Positions 22,960 through 34,930 of a stretch of DNA of 64,000 nt are shown here, one piece after another. Both the position numbers and the translations under genes were made by a program. Source of the stretch: Stenogyne calaminthoides (lineage: Eukaryota; Streptophyta; Magnoliopsida; Lamiales; Lamiaceae); NCBI GenBank assembly GCA_037126765.1, contig JBBCBC010000016.1, positions 12,450,728-12,514,727 of the forward strand, read 5' to 3'. A model generated the notes under the pieces. The model did not search any database. It was not told the DNA's origin and saw only the letters and a program-made list of their open reading frames with translations. How positions within the stretch are numbered: position 1 is the stretch's first letter; each line of letters opens with the position of its first letter.

Positions 22960-23290
22960 TGTTGTGCCGGTTTAACTCACTACCAACAAATATTGATTAA
23001 CAAGCAAGATAAATAAACGATGATAAACTTTACAACAAAATAATTTTAGTTACCTAGTTAGTCTTTTGAATAAGACACGTCTCTGCAACGTCCTGCCAGA
23101 TTCTTTTTATTACTTTTTCTCTTTAATATGCTAAAATGTTTCTATTTTACAATGAATGATACATTTAAGTTATATATAGACAAAGAATTAGGTTAAGACT
23201 TCTTCATGGGCTTCTTCCTCGGGCTTGCTAGGTTCCAAGCCCGCCAAGTCTAGGGTTTCTGGGGTTAGTCATGATTCTCTCTCTTGATAC
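22960..23290 (-). repeat. Reverse-oriented gypsy LTR fragment
   Basis: The reverse complement aligns with the right half of the gypsy C LTR: the 'GAAACCCTA...' block, then 'AACCTAATTC' and the TATA/'TGTATCATTCATTGTAAAA' stretch, ending ...GGCACAACA. TGTTGTGCC at 22960 is its outer end. No primer-binding site is beside it and the 5' half is missing, so it is a truncated solo LTR. Confidence 0.65.
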
Positions 23291-23322
23291 ACTTACTTTG
23301 TAGGCAAGGATAATCACATATT

Positions 23323-23933
23323 TGTTGAAGATGGAATAAACTACTATCCCTTGGGCACTATAGTTGCATTCAAGAAAACATTTCTAGTGGCGTCCAAAGA
23401 AAGGAGGTCACCTAAAAGCGCTAAACACCCAAGTCGCGGAGCAATTTGGGTGATGCTTAATTTGGTGAATATCAAAGGTCAACGTCATCCACTAGTGACA
23501 TCGGGTGAATGACCTCAGAAAGAAGTAACGACAATTAGATCCGATTGGCTTAAAGCATCTCATGAACGCCTAATACCGGAACTTCATCCCCCGATTAGCG
23601 CTCATTAAAGGGGTGATCTCCGTCGGACCAAGGCGGGGAATTTATGGGATTGAAGGCACTAACAGGCGATTTCCTTATTGTAATCTTTTCGTCTAAAAGC
23701 GGGATGTATAGTATAAATAGCACGGAATAAAATTACATTTATGGGGTTGAACATCTTACATTATAGGTAAATACATTATATTATTATATACCGGCAGGCG
23801 CCCCGGACATAGTCTATTTCAAGGGCGATGATCCGTCAGTAATCGTATTTAAACTTCGACTTTGGATGCGTTCGATTAAATTTATTTTTTTAATTCATTG
23901 TTAAAACCAGGCAAATTTTAGCTAGTTACAACA
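23323..23933 (+). repeat. 5' LTR of gypsy E
   Basis: The end ...GTTACAACA matches the gypsy C LTR end. The start at TGTTGAAGATGGAATA is inferred from its likeness to TGTTGTACCATGAAATA, and gives a 611-bp LTR, close to 575 bp for C. A TATA-like 'GTATAAATAG' is near 23711. Confidence 0.55.
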
Positions 23934-23935
23934 AT

Positions 23936-23952
23936 TGGCGCCGGCGTCTGGG
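23936..23952 (+). other. Primer-binding site of gypsy E
   Basis: TGGCGCCGGCGTCTGGG lies two bases after the LTR end and has the gypsy-type TGGCGCC start. Confidence 0.7.
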
Positions 23953-24009
23953 AAATCACTATTCATTTTTCCTTGAAGAACTAATCCGGTTCTAGAAAAA
24001 GCCCATCCT

Positions 24010-25500
24010 TCAAGAAATAAGATAGGCGACAAATGACGTAAACACTCCCCCTTTCAATGAAGTGGGCGACGCGATGGTGCTGAGTTTCTGAGTTCCCCTT
24101 ATAAATCCGTTTAGGCTGACCCGATTGGTGGAACACGGGTTCCAAACTCGAGAGATGCCGTGTGCTGTCCTCGACAAAGCTATTCGTGAGCGAGGATCAA
24201 CCGCGGCGAAAAGACCATCACGTCTTGAACGTCTAAGAGCCAGCCGTCGTGGTCTCAAAAGGATGGTCTCTTGGGCCATTGCGCCGGAGCACGATCGTCG
24301 AACTCATTGGGCAGGAAAGGTAGTGACGTTGAACAATGTATTCTGCGCCTCGAAAGCCGGAAATTTTGCCCGAAAGCTCGGCGGAAGATGGTGGCCAACC
24401 CGTTCATGCAATGCGGAACAAGTGGGCGGGACACGGTCATAGTGCAGGCTGCGTCATGGGGACATGCACAGGCTTCGGTGGTCCACGGTGGCGACACATA
24501 AAGACAACGCGGCAAACAGCCCATGCTTGGCGTGCAGAAATCGCCCGCTTTGCGTGAAAACAGGTCAACAAGCTAACTGGAGAAAGGTAGAACCAAGCAG
24601 TTCATAAGGATGGAAGATGATCTCACCATCTGATTCCCCAGTAGAGCAATGGTTACTCGGCACGACCGAGAGAAAAGATAAACATAAGCGGCACTAGATC
24701 ACTACAATGGAATCTTTTGATCCCAAAGTCACCTTCGGCAATCTGATTATTGCGCTGGCCTCCATTATAAAGCGTCCAGACCAACTACAAAGTGTAGGTT
24801 ATTCTCACTGACCTTTGGTGACGGGACCACAAATGGTACACCTCATGCCACGGCTTTCTCGATTGACACGACAAAACTGTTCAAGTTGTTCCCTGTACTA
24901 TCCCAGCTCTGGCCTTCGACTTGGCGATAGCGGCGACTCATGAATCTCCGTGAAGGCAAAATCGGATCGATCACATGTGAAAGGATCGTCAGTTATCTTT
25001 GGCGGCCACAGGTGGGGATAGGCAGCTAACTGAGTGCCATTTGGTACCTCGGCCGAGGACCAAGTGTGGCGGTATGTGACCACCGACTAATTATCTAGCT
25101 ACGCCGATTTACGTCGCGATCTTATCTATATTACATGGAGCCGCTGAGTCCAAGCTTTGGGGACAAGAAGTCGCTGAACCAAAGAAGAAGTTCCAAGAAA
25201 ACCGGGGCCGCGACAAAGGCGCCGACAACTTCAAGCCATTTGAAGTTAATCCATTCCGGTGGTGATGGAGAAGACAGGTATGACGCCCGATCATATATTT
25301 GCCCAAATCAAAGGCGGGACATCCGCATGCTCCCCGCCCCCATCAAGGACAAACGCAAACAAAACCCCAACAAGTTCCTCTTCACTATCATGCTGGCCGG
25401 AGGGGCATTACACTGAATGCATGGATCTCTTGGAAAGCGGTGGAATCGCTGCAAAGGCGGACGTGCAATGAGTTAGTCCAACCCCCGCACCAACGGGCCG
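24010..25500 (+). pseudogene. Gypsy E gag (broken)
   Basis: The interior is too frameshifted to follow as one frame. The recognisable part is near its end: 'PIKDKRKQNPNKFL' (about 25342-25385), then 'GHYTECMDLLESGG' (about 25400-25442), which fits the conserved '(Y/F)CxxHxxxGHxTExCxxL' motif that closes gypsy Gag. Confidence 0.55.
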
Positions 25501-25719
25501 ATGGGCGGTGGCCAACTTGCTGATCATCAACCCCATCAAGAACAAGCCCTTGGAGATCCCATTCCGCGAGGGAGAACGATGAGCTTCCTCGTACCTCCAA
25601 TGCTGAAGGTCTGCGAGGTCGCGTCATCCCACCATCCGCTCTTGCCACAATAGGGGCCTCTAAATTGTTGTCCATCAAAGCGTGGCATGAAAGCAAAAGA
25701 TTAGGGCAATGGAAAATGC

Positions 25720-26170
25720 ACTGCGGAAGATGGTCCTACCCATTACTAGCCTATCACCGAAGAGACTCACAAGATCGAGTTAAGGAGGTGCGACACTAAG
25801 GTGGGGATTGTTTACTCTTACATATTCGGCCATATCAAAGCCAACATCATGGGGATCACTGGTGTGGTCGATTGTTGCCCATGGTGGAACTTTGCAATAT
25901 TCGTTCCAAAAGACCCTGACTTGGACCCGACAATTATCTGAAACATACATCACCCCGTGCGATTAATGATGAAAAGGCTTTGGAGCAAATCATCGAAACC
26001 TCCGGGTATGATGATTCGCTTTGTCGGTGATTTGGTGTCCACTATAGAAAAAAGGTTGTGAATACCAGCTTGTAAGATTTCCTTGTAATCGACTCGGAGC
26101 TTCTCTAGCGGTTTTATAGGAAGAGCCGTTTCGAGGCGTGAGTTAAATTGCGTCATCACATATTACTTAT
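25720..26170 (+). pseudogene. Gypsy E protease region (broken)
   Basis: Pieces in mixed frames: 'LPITSLS', 'HIKANIMG'-type sequence (about 25827), 'QKTLTW', 'ETYITPCD' and 'DFLVID' (about 26080). They follow the order seen in gypsy C protease at 10330-10814. An active-site DTG/DSG could not be read. Confidence 0.5.
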
Positions 26171-26499
26171 GTGTAAAATTACTAAGAGTGGGATTGTTGG
26201 AGCAGATTAAAAGGTGACCAGTAGATCTTTAGAGGATGTTTGCTTTATTCGCCTTTATTTCAATTCAATGCACGACCGCCGCAAGTAATGATGTTAAACA
26301 AATCTAAAGATGCAACAACAAATTTAACCGATGAAAAGACAAACAAGAGAAAGCACGAGGATCTGCGACTTTAGGTTGAGTCGAACTGCAGGATTTCATC
26401 TTTAGAAGTCAAATAGGCGACCCAAGAGTGGAAAGGACTCCAAAATTGGGAGAAGAGAAGAACTGAATCAGTGGATTGATCCAACCCCTACCGATTTTG

Positions 26500-27330
26500 G
26501 TGATTATTGGGTCCAAAATTCAGCGACCCAAGGGTAGAATGCTTGGTCGACTTCTTGAATAAAAACTTGGATGTTTTTGCTCGATCACACAAGGACATGG
26601 TCGGAATCGACCCTCGGATCGCATGCCACCGCCTCATATCGATCGGCGGGTAAGATCAATAGAAGCTCAAAAGAAGGAAATTTGGCCCAGAGAAATGTAT
26701 CGCCTGCGGAGAGGTGAAAAAGTTGCTGATAATGATTTGATCGTACAAACCGGCAACCGCTGGCTGGTCGCCAGCGATTGTGCATTTTGTGAAAAAATCC
26801 AAATGGGACTTAGCGACTTTGCGATCGATTTCACCCGGCTTCAATGAGGCATGCCCAAAAGATTTCTTTCTAATGCCGCGCGCCGACCATTTAATTGACA
26901 ACCACGGTGGGACACTTAAATGACGTCTTTCATGGATCTTGGATACTCATCGATAGCCGTACACGAGCCGACAAAGACACATCTTTTCTAACCGAAAAGA
27001 ACATGTGTATTTTTGGAAGAGGATGCCCTTTCGCTTGAAAAAATGCGAACCCACGACGTAGACTAATCAACCACATATTACCGCCCGGCGAGATAGGCAA
27101 GTCGGTAGAAATTATCGTAGATGACATTGTCGTCAAAAGTTCTGAAGAGGATCATCTAATGCACCTCCTCACATGGACTTTCGAGGTCCTTAGAAGTCTG
27201 ACATGAGGCTCAATCCAAAGAAATGCAACCGGGCCTAGGTCAGCAAATTCTCGGGCCATCTGGTTATGACGAAGCGAATGAATTTAAAATACAAGCTATT
27301 CTCGGACATGGGGGTGCCAAGAACGATGAA
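26500..27330 (+). pseudogene. Gypsy E reverse transcriptase (broken)
   Basis: The active site reads 'IIVDDIVVKSSEEDHL' (VDD at 27117-27125), so the usual Tyr before VDD is replaced by Ile. It is followed by 'MRLNPKKCN' (about 27205) and 'SKFSGHLVMTKR' (about 27245-27280). Upstream, 'ARSHKDMVGIDPRIACHRL' (about 26578-26636) is the standard block before gypsy RT. At least five frame changes. Confidence 0.75.
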
Positions 27331-27599
27331 GGAGGCCAAAGTTAACGATGTAGCGCTTTGAACAAAGTTTATCTCTAAATGGGGATAAATGCAAACCCGT
27401 TCAGGCGATCGGAGGAAGTCAGATTCGAGTGGAAGACGAGAGGCGAAGCACTTCGACAAGATCAAGGCCTACTTGGCCAATGTCGGAATCTTGCCAATAA
27501 TCCTCGGAGAGAAACTTTTTCATTTGGCGGCGAAATAAAATTTCTCGAGCGGTACTACGTCTGACCCAGGTAGGCCGAACTCACCGTCATTTACTTTAT

Positions 27600-28120
27600 A
27601 AGCTAAAACTCGGCGGCAGACCGGAATAAGTACCTTACATGGAAAAGTTAGCCCACGCCTAGTAATGAGCGTCACGAAAATTCAAAGGCCATATTTCTTT
27701 GATCATCGTCGAAGTCCTACCGCCTCTTTACCCTCCGCAGCATTCTCCATCGACACGATACATCGCGCTTACCTCAAATAAAGCGTGTGAAGTGAGCGTG
27801 ATATGGGGTAACGACGCTGGCGTCATGACCAGAATTAAAGCTCAAGCATTAGTTGATTTTGTTTCGAGGCTAACTTTTCCCTTGCTGGGGTAGCGGCACA
27901 ACCAACCAGCAGGAGTTATATGTGGATGGGTCCGTACGGGTTAATAACGCATCATGATGGTCTTGGTCGCGGGGATTACGTATTTTGAGAATGCCATCAC
28001 GGGAATTTCGTTAACCAACAGCAGTGAGTATGAGGCTCATTAGCGGCCCGAAATGTCCATAGCCATAGGCATAAAAAGCAGTATATATCGACTCTCATCT
28101 TGCAAGATTCCCGATGTCGA
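27600..28120 (+). pseudogene. Gypsy E RNase H plus second (archaeal-type) RNase H
   Basis: The first RNase H leaves 'EKLAHALVMS' and 'QRPYFFDHR' (about 27640-27710). After the linker 'QALVDFVSRL' (about 27845-27875) comes 'ELYVDGSV' (about 27910) and, in another frame, sequence corresponding to 'SSEYEAH' (about 28022-28042). These are the DGS and E-Y-E-A motifs of the additional RNase H carried by Tat-clade gypsy elements. Confidence 0.65.
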
Positions 28121-28559
28121 AAAATGGGCCCGGGGATGAAAGAATGTCGACTGCGCGAGGTCGTCAAAACATCGTTGGTATGCAGAGATCACGAACTCAT
28201 GAGCCAATGCACTAAAGACTTTATGCATTCGTGAGGGGCCATCGTGAGATGAAGGATATCACCCTCGCTGGGCTCTCTCAATTCTCCACCGCGAAAGTAC
28301 GATTGGGCCGCACCCTCGATGCCCTCATATTTGGATATTTTTATCATCGATTACTTGATGTCGAGGATATTACCTAAGACAAAATTCAGGCCATGACTAC
28401 AACCGGGCAGCAGACATACTTTGATTAATCGACGAATGTATTTTGCTTTAAAGATACCCTTCGTCTTGCTCTCCCGTCAAAGCCAGAAAAAGGATAAATT
28501 ATCTACGTAATATACGAAGGGGGTGTGGAAACCATCTTTGAGGACAATCGCTCGCACAC

Positions 28560-29509
28560 AAGGTGACCCCAGACAAGGATATTACGGCCTGCCTTAGAGC
28601 CGATGCTTTTGATATTTGCAAGGCGATGTCACAAGTGCCAAATCCATTGCCCTTCGATCAGAAGTCACCCTCGAGGAACTTTCCAAAGATTCTCGATCCT
28701 TTGGCCATTTGCTAGTGGGGATAGATATCGTAAGGCCACTTTCTCTGACCCGGGCTCAATCATACACTTTTAGTTGAAGTAGACCCTTCCACAAAATGGG
28801 CAAACAAGCTTTGGCAACCGTAGATCAGAGCATGTCATTAAGTTCATTTGGTGGAACATCGTTTCTTGATTCGGCTACCCCAAGCAATCATAATAGGATA
28901 ATGGGAAACAATTTGATGGCCTTCCAAGATCAAAGTTTTTCGTGAAATGGAAAAATCACTAAGCTCTTCTAATTTATATCATCCCCAATCTAATTTGATA
29001 GGTCAGAAGCGGTGAACAAAATTATCAAACAAACTTTAAAAAGCTTGGTCCAGGAGATAAGAAGGGAAAATTAGATTGATGACTGCCCGGATGTCTTTGT
29101 GGTCATCTGTGAGAATAGCGATGCGAAACTTAACGGAGACCCCCATACCGATGGCTTCCGGCGCAGGCGGTGATTCCTCGGTCGAGTTTGAACACTACAT
29201 ACCCACCGGTCATGTCGATCACAATGAGAACTTTTAGCCGAGGATCTGGATCTCTTTCGAAGAAAAATAGATTAGAGCCAGCGTGAAAGCAGCTAGATAT
29301 AAGCGACCAATCGGAGCCACAATTCAAAAGTTAGGATTAAATGATTCAAGGTCGGCGACACGGTCACGAAGAAGACATTGGGAGTATTGAAAAGAGTCTT
29401 TGGTAGGAAGGACCCATCTAGTCATGCAGTATTAACCCAATGGCTGTCTGAATTTCAGCGAGAACAGACGGTTCCCGGCTGTTGACCCATTTGAAGAAAT
29501 ACTATAAAT
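28560..29509 (+). pseudogene. Gypsy E integrase (broken)
   Basis: 'TRQGYYG' (about 28573), 'LLVGIDIVRPL' (about 28710-28740), 'GKQALATVDQ' (about 28799), 'SEAVNKIIKQTLKSL' (about 29010-29050) and the terminus 'HLKKYYK' plus stop (about 29487-29509) appear in order. The layout matches gypsy D 18840-19806. Confidence 0.65.
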
Positions 29510-30707
29510 AAGTTGGAGTCGTACTCTGTATGATTTTATTTTATAATAATAATGTTTCTTTTTTAAATGTGTGTTAAACTAAGGGTAGTTAGATAATAAA
29601 ATGTGAAACACCTAAAAGAGCATTTAAACATGTATAGTAGAATTGCTTACCTTAGATGGTCGCGACCATCCCCAAATTACATAAAGACGATGACATAGTT
29701 CACAGCACTTCACAATGACAATAAGGCGGTAGAACACATGCAAAAAGAAAGTCGTGAAATCAATTAGAAGCGCGATAAAGTGAAAGGTATTCCATTAATA
29801 ACAAAGGACGAGTCGATACACCTAAATCTGAAAGTTGAATTACGCCAGGCCGAAGGCCAGCTATGGTAAAAAGCCAGCGGGAAAATCAAAAGTACATCGG
29901 ATACTAAAAGCGACTAGCAATTCACGAATTCAATTCTAGATGGCATTTCATTGGCGGCCAATCGACCGAGATCTTTGATCAAAAGAAATGCTATTGAGGA
30001 TGGGGTTCCAACTTCTCAATCTCCTTTTCTTGCTCAGGATTCTTGATACTGCGCCAGGAGGATCTTTGATCAAAAATCTTTATTGAGATGAGTTCAACAA
30101 CCATAAAGCCTGCTTTTTCTTGCTCCAGGATTCTTGGTATTATCATTCTTAAGAACATCGATCCTCGGCATCCTGCTTATTTATGTTCATTTGCCCACCT
30201 AATTGTTGTTAAATAACCTTTGGCGAGATGTGTAGGCGGCTCATCTCTGAATCTTGAGGTGGTAAACACCTCACATGAGGCCGTGCACCGCCGAGATCCT
30301 TTGAACCTCGGCGGCCTCCATCGGCCTTCGACCTGTAGTCCCCGAGGTTTGAGGACCACCTCGAAATCTGCCGAAATTGCGTCACAAATCGGGGATCGAG
30401 AATTAGAAACTGTCTGACTCACGATTGGGAAAAGAAGACGGTGAAATGCAAATCATTCCAAGTCGCCCAATTTGAAACCGCGTTAGGATCAAGTGGGTAA
30501 GCTCGACATAAGCCAGCGGCTGAGGAGTCGAAATTGGCATCGGGGCTTTTGATTCAGCAGGATTGGCCCTAACCACCATCTGACGTAATAAAATTAGCAT
30601 TTTGCTCTTGATTAACGGAAAAAACTCCTCTTTGGCTGACGGCTTAGCGCTGATCCTGGAATCACTTTAATGGAATCACTTCACAGAATACAACATCCTT
30701 CTTCTCC
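29510..30707 (-). other. Gypsy E 3' region with antisense traces and tandem repeat
   Basis: Downstream of pol. Two ~85-90-bp direct repeats (about 29970-30057 and 30058-30140) share 'GATCTTTGATCAAAA...TTTTCTTGCTC(C)AGGATTCTTG'. On the minus strand, 30177-30600 carries protein-like frames that may correspond to the antisense ORF seen in gypsy D; similarity is weak by eye. The region ends at the assembly gap. Confidence 0.4.
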
Positions 30708-31207
30708 NNNNNNNNNNNNNNNNNNNNNNNNNNNNNNNNNNNNNNNNNNNNNNNNNNNNNNNNNNNNNNNNNNNNNNNNNNNNNNNNNNNNNNNNNNNNN
30801 NNNNNNNNNNNNNNNNNNNNNNNNNNNNNNNNNNNNNNNNNNNNNNNNNNNNNNNNNNNNNNNNNNNNNNNNNNNNNNNNNNNNNNNNNNNNNNNNNNNN
30901 NNNNNNNNNNNNNNNNNNNNNNNNNNNNNNNNNNNNNNNNNNNNNNNNNNNNNNNNNNNNNNNNNNNNNNNNNNNNNNNNNNNNNNNNNNNNNNNNNNNN
31001 NNNNNNNNNNNNNNNNNNNNNNNNNNNNNNNNNNNNNNNNNNNNNNNNNNNNNNNNNNNNNNNNNNNNNNNNNNNNNNNNNNNNNNNNNNNNNNNNNNNN
31101 NNNNNNNNNNNNNNNNNNNNNNNNNNNNNNNNNNNNNNNNNNNNNNNNNNNNNNNNNNNNNNNNNNNNNNNNNNNNNNNNNNNNNNNNNNNNNNNNNNNN
31201 NNNNNNN
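30708..31207. other. Assembly gap (500 N)
   Basis: Exactly 500 unknown bases, so the size is probably a placeholder. It follows the 3' region of gypsy E; the missing 3' LTR of E may lie in it. Confidence 0.99.
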
Positions 31208-31237
31208 GTAAATATAGGATAATATGTTTAAAATCTT

Positions 31238-31323
31238 TAAATGTAGGGACAATCGAGATCAAATCAGGCTGAAATGCAATGTGAGATTTGGGCTTATTAG
31301 GAATACCATTGCCCCTACATTTA
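31238..31323. repeat. Short inverted-repeat (MITE-like) unit
   Basis: 'AAATGTAGGGACAAT...' on the left faces '...CCATTGCCCCTACATTT' on the right, with AGATCAAATC/GATTTGGGC extending the arms. Related to the larger palindrome at 33414-33598. It is followed by direct repeats of 'GTCCTATATTTATAAA' to about 31400. Confidence 0.5.
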
Positions 31324-31494
31324 AAAATTTTAAAACATATTGTCCTATATTTATAAATTATAAAACAATAGTCCTATATTTATAAAATTTAAAACATACC
31401 GCCTTATGTCCTATAATTTTTTAATTATATAAACTCAAAAATACAATATAATTTACAATACCATAAACATGGAAAAAATATTTTTTTAGGATAA

Positions 31495-34400
31495 AAATCC
31501 TTGTGCCATTGAGGGTTGGCTTAGGTTTGACGTGATATATATTTATAGAAGATATTCTTATCAAATTTGTGTTGTAGCCTAATGTTTAGAATTATTGTTA
31601 ATATATTTGGGTACGTAAAGCTCAATTAACATTGAGATATAATTTTTATATGTTGTTTATTTTTGTCAAGTTTTTTATTATTGTTCTTTGCGTGAAAAAA
31701 AAAGTGCGATACTTATAGAAACGAAATGTATTACTACACGAAATAAAAATTACCTTATAATTTATTTTTATTTTAAAAATACATTATCATTCTCCATGTT
31801 TCACTAGGATGGATAAGTAAATATTATTACATCATATAATTGAAAAAATTTATATCTTCGAATACGTGTTAAAATACGTATATAACACATTAATGTTTCA
31901 AGTAAATACATAGTCACAAGGTAAATACAATATTGTTGTTCATATGGTGACATGCGTATATTCACATAGTATTACGAAGGCATGTCGATTGTTACATATT
32001 ACTAAAGAAAAACGTGTTACCACATGAACAAAAATGTTACTCTATGATGAAAAAATGTAGTACCATATGAACAAAATCAATCCAAGCGTGAAAAAATATC
32101 CCTCGACCAAAATTACAGATTTAAAAAGATAGTGAGAAGAATGCGTATATGATCTGATAATCATTTTAGAAAATCGAGAGAAAATATAGTGCCGAATGAC
32201 CCATTAGGTTGCAGATGATGAGAAAATTGAAGAAAACAAAGAAGAATATGGAAGAACCTAAAAAGGAAGGAAAAGAGGAAAAGAAGAATAAGAGAAGAGA
32301 AGGAAAACCCAGAGACGGCCAGCACCATTGTGAAAACCAATCTGGCATCGGTCGGGTTTTGTTTGTTGCCTAGAAAAGAAGAAATCTAGTTATTATGCAT
32401 TATGACGCTTATGAAGAAAAAAACCTTTAAACATCCGGCCACCAATAAGCTCGCCCGCCCAAGAACATGCACGACTTCGCAATTTTTCAAAAAATTAATT
32501 AATTTGAACTATAATCGTGACAAAATCCAAAGTAATAAATATTGTATATAAGTTTTGTCTTCCAATTGTTATCATTTTTTGTATGAATCAAATTTCAAAT
32601 GTTTTACACATAAACTTTTTAATAAAAGATTAACTTCTAAATAATATCTTTTTTTGCAATATATAGTACCATACACAGTTACTACAATTAACATATTATG
32701 TAAAACAAAATATTTGCTCATCCATTGTAGATTTAAAATTCTAGTGTAATCGGTTTCATGGGAAATAATATTTTTTTTTGACCGAAGTCAGTTGATATTT
32801 CCTAAAAATTAGCGCAAAAGTAAAATAGGAAAATTCTTAATGAAGTTTGTGTTACTATAAAAATAGTAACACTTAATTCTACCGTAATAATTAATTACAT
32901 TTATAGATTAAAAGAACAATGTGAGGAAAATTCAAGAATTTAAAAATCGTGTTAGAAAATCGAAAGGAAAAAGAAAAGGAAGACTCAGAAATTTGCAAGG
33001 ATGAGAAAATCGCTAAAACGGTAAGAATATGGAAGAATGAGAGATGTGTAGAAAAATTAATCCTTTTGAAAAAAATAAGATAAATAAGAAAAAATCAACA
33101 TATTTTTAAAAAAAATAAGTGAAATAATGTAAACAAAAACAATAAAGAAAAAAATTATTATGTGTACCATATTACCATAAACCAAAAGAGTCAAAATGTT
33201 AGTTTTAATTTATTTTGATTGAAAAAATAATTTTAGACCATTATGTTGACTTTAAAAGCTATACAGACCAAAAGTGGCAAATGAAGTTAACAGAGATCAT
33301 TCACGGAAGACCAAAATTTGCATGGGAAATTTTTACTACGAGACCAAAGTGGTGGAGTTATGGGACTAAATGAGGCCCATGTCATGTGGGACCATAAGTG
33401 AATTTTACTCAAACGTAGGACAATCAAGTTCCTAAGCCCAAATCGAGTTGAAATGTCACATAAGTTGCGCATCGATTGTCTTACATTTAAAGAATTATGG
33501 ACTTGTTAATATAGGACACTATAATTTAAAATTTTATAAATTTAGACAATCTTGCAAAATTTCAACTGATTTGGATTATTGGGGCCTAATTGTCCTACAT
33601 TTGTAAATTTATAAAAATATTGCCATATTTTTAGATTTTAAAACATAATGATACATTCCAGATCCGTGAAAATTGTTGTCTTTAAACATAACCCCCTAAG
33701 TTATTGACCCCAAAAAAATATGAAAAATTTTATATGAATATTTCTGGATTAAGATCCGTGAAATATGACTTTATGTCAAAATAAAAAAGTATAATGCGAG
33801 CAAAAAAAAAATGGATCATCAAAGTAGTTTAACTGTTACACAAATATTTCTTAAAAATTCAAGTAGAAGGCAAAACAACAAAAACTCCCTATTAAGATCT
33901 ATGCTACTATAAGCATAAATATATATTCTGTGAATACATGTATGTTATAGTAGAATGGATCATGGAGTTAGAAAGAAGGCGTATAAACAAAGAGGAAAAT
34001 TAACGGACCACAATGTGAATATCGAATCGGATCAAAAGATTTTTTCTATAAAATTAAATAAAAGATAAAACAACATAATTCACTTTGAGGCATGTATTCT
34101 GATAAGAAGTTGACATATTTTCACTTTAGAAATGCATTATGTGTGTGTAAAGAGTAAAATGTCACTCCCTCTATTTTCTATCACTTTTCCCTCTGTTTAT
34201 AAAGCTATCCTTTCTATCGACCAATGACATTTAAAATGCAAAACAATAAGCAAGATTACACCACATTAAATTAGTAAAAATATTTTTCTATTATAAAGGG
34301 TAGTAACATAATTACATTTACTAATTAGTAAAAATATTTTTTAAAACGTAGATTCGGCGCTTATCTTGTTTTTTTTTTCATTTGGTAACACATTTTTAAC

Positions 34401-34930
34401 AAGGTAACACTTTTTGTTTATGTAATAATAATATATTTTTTAATAATACATGGTACATTAATTGTATACATATCTTCATAAATACTATGTGAAGAATATC
34501 ATATTGCCAATATATAACAACAATGTGTTAATTCTGAGTTGTACCCATGTATTACCTTTTTTATGAATATTGACGTATTAAATTATTTTTAAATCGTATT
34601 CACGTAGCATTTAATTTTTTCAAGATAACAATGTAACGTTCTTTATTCCATTCGGCAACACATGGAGAATGATAATGTCTTTTTTTTAAATAATAATGTA
34701 ATTTTATTTTCACATAGTAAATACATTTTGTTTTTTATAAGTGTCATATTTTTTTCATATAATGTACATAGATATAGTATCACACAAAAACGACGAATCG
34801 TTTAACAATGTCACCGTCAAAAAAAATGCATTAAATATGGACCTCAAACCATTAATCTACAACATAAATTTGATAATTATCCCTAAAGTCGCCCAACCTA
34901 AAAATATATAATCACCTAAAAAAATTCGCC
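31495..34930. repeat. 3.4-kb inverted-repeat structure
   Basis: The left arm (about 31495-32100) and the reverse complement of the right arm (about 34370-34930) align over ~550-600 bases. Shared blocks in order: 'TATCAAATTT[G/A]TGTTGTAG', 'CACTTATA...AACAAAATGTATT' versus 'TACTTATAGAAACGAAATGTATT', 'ACATTATCATTCTCCATG', 'GAAAAAATT...GAATACG' and 'GTGTTACCA'. The 2.2-kb interior is AT-rich and has no coding sequence I recognise. It could be a non-autonomous DNA transposon with long TIRs, or one repeat inserted twice in opposite orientations. Confidence 0.6.
33414..33598. mobile_element. Palindromic MITE-like element
   Basis: Arms 'GTAGGACAATCAAGTTCC...' (from 33414) and '...GGGGCCTAATTGTCCTAC' (to 33598) are imperfect inverted repeats of ~38 bases, including CCCAAATC.AGTTGAAAT. 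Length 185 bp. Target duplication not resolved. Confidence 0.55.

Larger units (their letters stand above)
23323..30707 (+). mobile_element. Ty3-gypsy element 'E' (Tat-type), cut by assembly gap
   Basis: It holds a 5' LTR, a TGGCGCC-type PBS, gag, protease, RT, RNase H, a second (archaeal-type) RNase H, integrase, the pol stop (about 29507) and a 1.2-kb 3' region. The order and the second RNase H are those of the Tat clade. No 3' LTR appears before the N gap or just after it. All coding parts are heavily frameshifted. Confidence 0.75.

Noticed and set aside
30662..31272. Long open frames on both strands around 30662-31272
   Set aside because: They cross the 500-N gap; the unknown bases create the apparent openness.
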